The translations under genes were made by a program, and so were the position numbers. Shown in pieces: positions 58,165-64,000 of a stretch of 64,000 bases of DNA. The DNA is taken from assembly GCA_008508345.1 (NCBI GenBank), contig QNGE01003539.1, positions 17,667-81,666 on the forward strand, written 5' to 3'. The notes under the pieces were generated by a model. The model was given only the letters and a program-made list of their open reading frames with translations, was not told where the DNA came from and searched no databases. Every line of letters starts with the position of its first letter. The stretch's first letter is position 1. The stretch is from Paragonimus westermani (lineage: Eukaryota > Platyhelminthes > Trematoda > Plagiorchiida > Troglotrematidae).

Positions 58165-61100
58165 TATATATTTCCCAACGCATATGTGAGAAGCACGCTT
58201 GGTTACGCGCTAGGTTGAGTTTGAGGGGCAACAAAAAGGAGCAACACATGTTTCATAAGCGGCCGAGGCTTTGACAGATGAGGGCTCATTCGAAGAGTTC
58301 CGAAGTGTTAAGATCTTCTCAAGGATACAGCGCGAGAGGCCATCCGTATTGGTATCCTTGACACCCACGGATATAACAGGTTCCCAGTCCGGATCCTCAT
58401 AGGTCCTCGTTGACTGTGCGTGTGCCAGTCAATTGATACAGACGATTGGACATTGCAGAGAAATTGAAGTCCCATAATATCTTGAAACCTCATGGTCTGG
58501 ATGCTGCTAATTCCTTCCTGGTGGTTTTGAGCATTTCAGCCAGCTGCGCGTAGCTGACTGTTACACTGAATCCTATTTTAAAAGTCAGGTTAGCACGATC
58601 ATTTTGCGGTCCGAAAACCGTCAGAAAAGACGTTCCAAAGAGCTGTACCTTACACAGTAGTGTTTGCAAGGTTGCGATAAAATTGCTCTCACACCATGAA
58701 TGTAAATTCACTGGCTATACCGATTATCCAGCAGAAAAGTGTTCACAGTGAAGCAGGCGAAAGGTAAGCGCACAAAATGCAGCCGATTACAGGCGATTAG
58801 GTTTACTAATAATTGTACATTGTGACAAATTTGGAATCTATCACTGAAAGGTGAGTGATCACAGAGAAAATGTTTGCAGCGTACAAAACGTTGTCCTACG
58901 CATAAGGAAAAAACGGTTCGCATGCTCCTCACAATTGCGGCAAAAATATGTGATGAATTATTTTAATTTTAACAAGGTTGTGTACGATCTGATAACGCGA
59001 TAAGAAAACCAACCAGTCTCATTCCAAACGCTCGTAAAACTTGCGGATCAACTGTGAGACAACGTGGAGGCAACTTGGAACAGCGTTCTTCCGAAGTAGG
59101 GGTGCCACTCGTAGTCCTGCAGAAGGAAACAACACAAACAGGAGTGAGCCAAAAAGCATAGACAGCCATGCCACCAACTTACACAAACAGAAACTAAAAT
59201 GTCGCCAACAGCACGACAGCGCGCTCCGGCACAAAAGTCAAATTCTATCCGTGCGCGCTTGCTGGTTCCGGCTGCGCGCCACGATAGTCGTACCAGCTCA
59301 AGGTCGTGCCAGAAGGTACGTTCGAATGCATAGTCGAGAAGTTTCGCCATTTCTCAGTGTATATATATAGCGACAAAGTGTTGAAATATATCAGACGGGA
59401 TGAGGGAGAAAGGAAATATGGACAATCTAGCTGACAATTGGGCAGACTGTGGCGAAGCACTTCATACTGCTAAGAAACTTTCGAAAGATGAACATGTGAA
59501 AAATCGTTCAGTCATTACGAAGTTTCCAGTGATCTTGCGTCATGGTAGTTTTCTTCGCGTGACGGATATTTCATGTGACACGAAAAGAGAAGCAAGTTCA
59601 AGTGTTAAGTAAGAAACTGTGGGATGATCATGTTGGTTGACAAATAACGTACTGTGTGTATGTAACATGTGTACGTGATAAGTGCAATCATGGTGAAATA
59701 TTCATCACAACAAAAGCAAGTGGAAGTCTACTTAGAATGGGTTCTCTACAAGCAAACCTTACACGCCTCAACAAAGTTGACCTTCTGAGTTGTACCGAAC
59801 AAAAAACGATAAATGTCCTAGAGAAGCACCAACAAATCCAACAAACCCCAAATTACATACCTAGCACGGGGTCGGAACTTACGGCCAAGGTGTTGGCCGT
59901 TAAATGCATAAGGTTTTTAGTGACGCAACTCAAATTAACCGTCGACAACACTGCACCTCGGACAGACTTCACCATCTTCTTGAAACGTTTCAGCAAAACC
60001 TCTTATAGATTCGCCACATTTGTATCTATCGCGATTAAATTAATCAGGAGCAATAGTCAGGGTTTTCAATGGCTATACGTTTCATCCTGGCTAAAACCTG
60101 TCGCACACACCTTATCTGGAAACTCACAACGCATGTTATCAAGGAACACACACAGGGGTGATTGATGGGACCATCTTTTGTGAGCTTAAAACCTTGTGGC
60201 CACCCAGTAAGCCGCTCAAACAACTTCAAAATAAAGAATTGGAGTTAAGAAGTATGCTAACAGCAGCTAGCTTAAGGAGCGCACTGATAGGTGAAAGTTT
60301 TCCACGTTATTCAAAAGAGCACAGCACACTCCGCGCGATATCATGGACAGTACGGTTCAAGAGTTACTTCGTATGCATGGTGGCTGGTTAGCAGTGTCGC
60401 ATTATACTGGGTCCCGTGTGAGGTAGAAATGGATCTAGCATGTCAGCATGCTTTTCAGTCGGGGCAGCACGGCACGTTTAGGAAAGACTGTATGAAACTC
60501 TATAAGCGCCGATGAGGTTTGTTGGCCCTATCAAAGCTTATCTTTATAAACCGTGTCTCATGTTTCAATGGAAAGGTATCAATTAGACCATCTCACGGTA
60601 TCCGATTCCCGATACTGCCATCATGCGGTGCTGGAACCGATATGGTTACCACACACTATCATGAAGTTGACGGTCATGTAGGAGGCAGCCGTGTCTTAGG
60701 GTAGTCCAGAGGGAGGATTCAAACTATCAGTGGCATGGCCAGTGCACTCTGTGCGCTGTTAAAATGCGTGAAGCGCAGTGTTGTCAGTGAAACCGTGCTA
60801 ACAAGTGGTGACTTCGCGTCCTGTTAATCGAACAATGTCAGGGACGCCCTGTTCACAGATTGCAGAGGCAAAACTGACCGCAATGTGCGTACAATCCTCA
60901 GCTCTGTTGGTGTTGGGAAATCATGCTGGTTTCGGGGACCAGTGTCCAGGTAGCTGCCTCCGTTAAGTTGCTGACAGTCGTCTTGGGATCGATGGAAAGT
61001 CCCCGACAACGCTCCCTGTCATCAATGATTCCATTTCTTTTTACTCTTCTTCTTCCATTGGAAATCTTACTGGTAGTACCCGTGAACTTTTCTCGCACAG

Positions 61101-63465
61101 AATGGTGCAGCCCTTCGGATAACGCGTGCGACAAATTGTTTGGCCGAAACTGCTGATTTCGCTACACCTGATAGAACTTACCTATTAATTTTCAATGCTG
61201 AATCTTAGTCCATGTGTACCTTGGTTGCACCTACGCTTTATCGCTCCGCCATTAAGCAAATTGTCGTACTGGTTCAAGTTTACTTAAATGGTTGATCTGA
61301 GACGTTGTGAATTTGGTACATTCAATACGGAGGTCTGCCGTTATTTTTTCAAATAATTTTCTTGTAACTTAACACCTCGTTGTTGGGAAACTCCCCTTCA
61401 GGACCGCCCTTCGGCTCGGAGTCACTTGCACAGCAAGCTCAGGCCATATGAACGCTAGGTAAATCAAAGCTGCCACTATCCTAGATACAGCCTATCGAGA
61501 GACGTTGCGAGTAGACCGAGTGTGGCTTGAAGGATCACTAGATGTTTGGGGCTCACACAGTGCAAGATGAAATACCTTTTGCGTATCGACAAGTGCGATG
61601 GTGATCACACTGCTTACGTAAGCGGACTACGATACGTCACCTAAGTGTCTCAACCGAGAGATCACACACTGGCTCTCAGTGAGCAAGCCCTACTGGGAGA
61701 TGTGTGTACAGTTTTGGAATTCATCAGTGAGCGTCTTTATATTTTTTCCCAAAATTCTCGAACAGACTGGTGTACGATTAGCGGGTTGGCAAAGGTCAAC
61801 GTCTAACCTAGGGGCACTGATGTATTAAGAAAAAACAGTCGACTTTCCAGACTTCCCAGAACTAATGCCATTAGCACACGGAATAAATGGGGAGGGGTGT
61901 TATATAGCATTATAAAAGTTAAATTTGTCAGCAAAAGAGGCGTAATCAGCGAGAGAATTGTGTAGCCCATAAAAAATTGACACACGCACAAGGAAAAAAG
62001 ATAGTTCGCTTGTCCGACAGATACATTCCAAAAGATGCGATCTCACTATTTACCTTATACGGGGTTGTTCATATGCCGAGTTTTCTGACTTTTCGAGGTC
62101 ACGCCGGAAATATGTGGCAGCCGGCCTCCTTTCATACCCGGGAAAAATTAATTTGAACCCCACAGTGCTGCGCAGAATGGACTTGAATCCAAATGTTTTA
62201 CTGGCTAACGAGAAATTAGGTAGGTGATGGATGTGGATGTAACATATATATACATGTAATACATATATAGCGCATAACAAATATATACATATCTTGTATG
62301 TAAATGCCTTTCTCACTATTCAACGAAGGAGATAATTTACCATCGAAACGGTTAACGAGAGGACGCTCGTGATAACCGGATTTAATAAGGTACCAATTAA
62401 ATCAATGTAGAAGAAATTTAAGTTTCTCACTTCGAATTTGAAAATCTTCGGAAATCAAACAAAGAACTTTCCTGCACAGTAAATCGACAACCAGACACCG
62501 TTCAGCAAAGGTGGACAGAGAAACGGGGTTGAGCTCATTTAATCAAATGGTCGTTGGTTGGGTCAGAGCAAAACGACTGCTCGTGCATCGAAAAACGCCG
62601 GGAACCATGAGTTACTCGAGAAATATTATGAAGGGAAAATGTCTAAACTCTGCATTTAGAAGTTTACAGGGCCAGACTAAATGACGGTAAGGGAAACGGC
62701 AAGAGCAGCTGATGTAAAAACAAAGATGAATAAAGCAGTTTATTTAGGGAAGAGATCAAACTGTGGGGTCACCTTTCAATATCAATCGAGGCTCGGCAAT
62801 CTCAAATAAACGCAACAGACCTTAACACAATCAACATCTGCATTCCCTATATTTGATCAACAATAGTGACAGACAATCAGAGCGGGAGTGATGGGCTTTC
62901 ATGTTACACTCAGCTTTGGAAACATATTGCAGCGACATGTACGCTGTTGCTTACTCCATATTTTTTATTGTTATTCATGCCTTTTCATGTTCTTCAACTT
63001 CACATGTACACATGATGTTTGAACAAGTTTAATCAATACACAGAGTAATTAATAATTTTCAAAAATTACTCTACCGAGTGCGCGAGTTCTGCTTTCTGTT
63101 CGCATTCTGGGTCGGTGGCGTACAAATCTTTGGAAGAGTTAGAATTCAGCTCAATCAACCGGTTAGTTCGGCAAATCTATTTATTTATTTATCTGTCGTT
63201 GGAATTATCTCGATCGTGACATCGAGACTACCTGGGGGACACACGACAAGCAGCATCAGTGAGAATCCTCATTTGGTGTAGTGGAACACTAAACCCACGT
63301 GCCTCCATGGACTGTTGCGAGTTATTTGTTTTCCTTTTCATCAGATTTTGACTTCCTATTCACACCTGAGTTTTCATATACTGTTTAGATCCACTACATT
63401 CATCGGTGAGCCCGCTCATTTTTTCTTCCGAACTGCATTTCTATCCACTTTTTTTACCATTAGCA
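58165..63465. other. No recognisable gene
   Basis: Frames such as 59656-60165 (plus) and 60898-61134 (minus) have no motif I recognise. AT-rich runs (ACATATATATACATG type) occur at 62240-62295, and a short TTTA repeat at 63177-63190. The part just before 63466 would hold the LTR and leader of the Gypsy gag fragment, but no LTR ends could be fixed. Confidence 0.45.
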
Positions 63466-63864
63466 ATGCTTGACTACACCGCAGTCATTGACGTTAAAAC
63501 CGAGCACAGCGTTGCTTTAAAACGGCCTGATTACAGCGCCTGGAAGCCTCCATTTTGGTTCTCTCGGATTGAGGCCGTTTTTACCACCAGGCGAATAACA
63601 TCAGAGAAAATAATATTTTCATACGTGGCACAATCACTTCCTTTTGATGTCGCAGCTGAAGTGGAAGGCCTGTTGGAATCAATCCCAGCTGATTTCCCCT
63701 ATACTATTTCAAAGGACGCCATCATNGACGCCATCATAAAACGCACCTGGAAGTCAGAAGCAGAACTCCCACGTGATTTGTTCAATTCGGTCGAGTTGGG
63801 TGATCTGTCCCCATCTCAACTGTTGCGCGTGTTTCGAAAAAGACCAGTTGTTATTGCGTTCTAG
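63466..63864 (+). pseudogene. Gypsy gag fragment
   Basis: The plus frame (open from 63406, likely native start ATG 63466) shows the capsid-type pattern of flatworm Gypsy elements. It contains KPPFWFSRIEAVFTTRRITS, then FSYVAQSLPFDVAAEVEGLL, the PYTISKDAI segment, IKRTWKSE and VELGDLSPSQLLRVFRK. These follow the W-ARIEA-F, YVV-SLP--VA-EV, PYD-LK-ALI-RT and LGD--PSQLLR order known for this gag. The match stops at about 63840, and a stop follows at 63864, so the rest of gag, the zinc knuckle and pol are missing. One base is N (63725). The element is incomplete or frameshifted, and the window ends shortly after. Confidence 0.75.
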
Positions 63865-64000
63865 TGCACATCTCGTTTTTACCATTTGATCGCTCAAATT
63901 TACGTATTATTTGTTGTATTTTGTCATATTCGCCTGCTTCGAGACCTTTTGAACATTGCCAATCGATAAAAGTTGAATATCATATAGTAATGCCCGCTAA
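63865..64000. other. End of window, nothing recognised
   Basis: AT-rich sequence with no continuation of the gag pattern in any frame. Confidence 0.5.

Noticed and set aside
1..64000. CRISPR array, bacterial operon, rRNA genes
   Set aside because: No regularly spaced repeats, ribosome-binding-site-led gene strings or rRNA sequence were seen; the window is eukaryotic in character.

Overview
This window reads as non-coding, repeat-rich DNA of a parasitic flatworm (trematode or cestode). That is an inference. It rests on the mix of Penelope-like elements, CsRn1/Boudicca-like Gypsy pol and gag fragments, an R2-clade element, a tRNA-derived SINE, trinucleotide microsatellites, intron-containing host exons and the absence of any prokaryotic gene layout. 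The species cannot be named from the sequence. The assembly is imperfect: there is a 571-base N gap (36352-36922) and single Ns at 54472 and 63725.

Layout. 1-1605: nothing recognised. 1606-7885: a stack of transposon debris. An old Penelope-like (PLE) copy (1606-1970 and 3980-4257) is split by a younger 2.0-kb insert (1971-3979) that carries an open PLE frame with the YVDD reverse-transcriptase motif and a GIY-YIG endonuclease. Next come a reversed Gypsy LTR and decayed pol (4258-6810), then another decayed PLE (6830-7885). 7886-36000 is mostly unrecognised, with a reversed PLE fragment (14870-15605), a weak Gypsy RNase H trace (16559-16813), two Gypsy pol fragments in opposite orientation (21740-23240 minus, 23590-23985 plus), a 73-bp dispersed repeat pair and two SINE copies. 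36000-37045 is a CpG/GC-rich patch around the gap.

38392-42178 holds the best-preserved element. It is a 3.7-kb minus-strand R2-clade retrotransposon with an uninterrupted 1040-residue frame (two C2H2 fingers, Myb-like helix, reverse transcriptase, CCHC knuckle, restriction-like endonuclease). A candidate HDV-like self-cleaving ribozyme can be folded at its extreme 5' end. Trinucleotide microsatellites flank it, and no ribosomal DNA is present.

46991-50236 is a second copy of the chimeric PLE/Gypsy block at 1606-6810, lacking the 2.0-kb insert. The two copies are nearly identical in the centre and increasingly different toward the right edge. 52224-52513 is a related solo-LTR-like segment. 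54128-55137 (minus) contains the only host gene I can name: the last two exons of a myosin-phosphatase targeting subunit (PPP1R12/MYPT) homologue. 56136-58164 is a decayed LINE with a C-terminal zinc-finger motif and a TAAA tail. 63466-63864 is a Gypsy gag fragment. The remaining stretches gave no recognisable gene.
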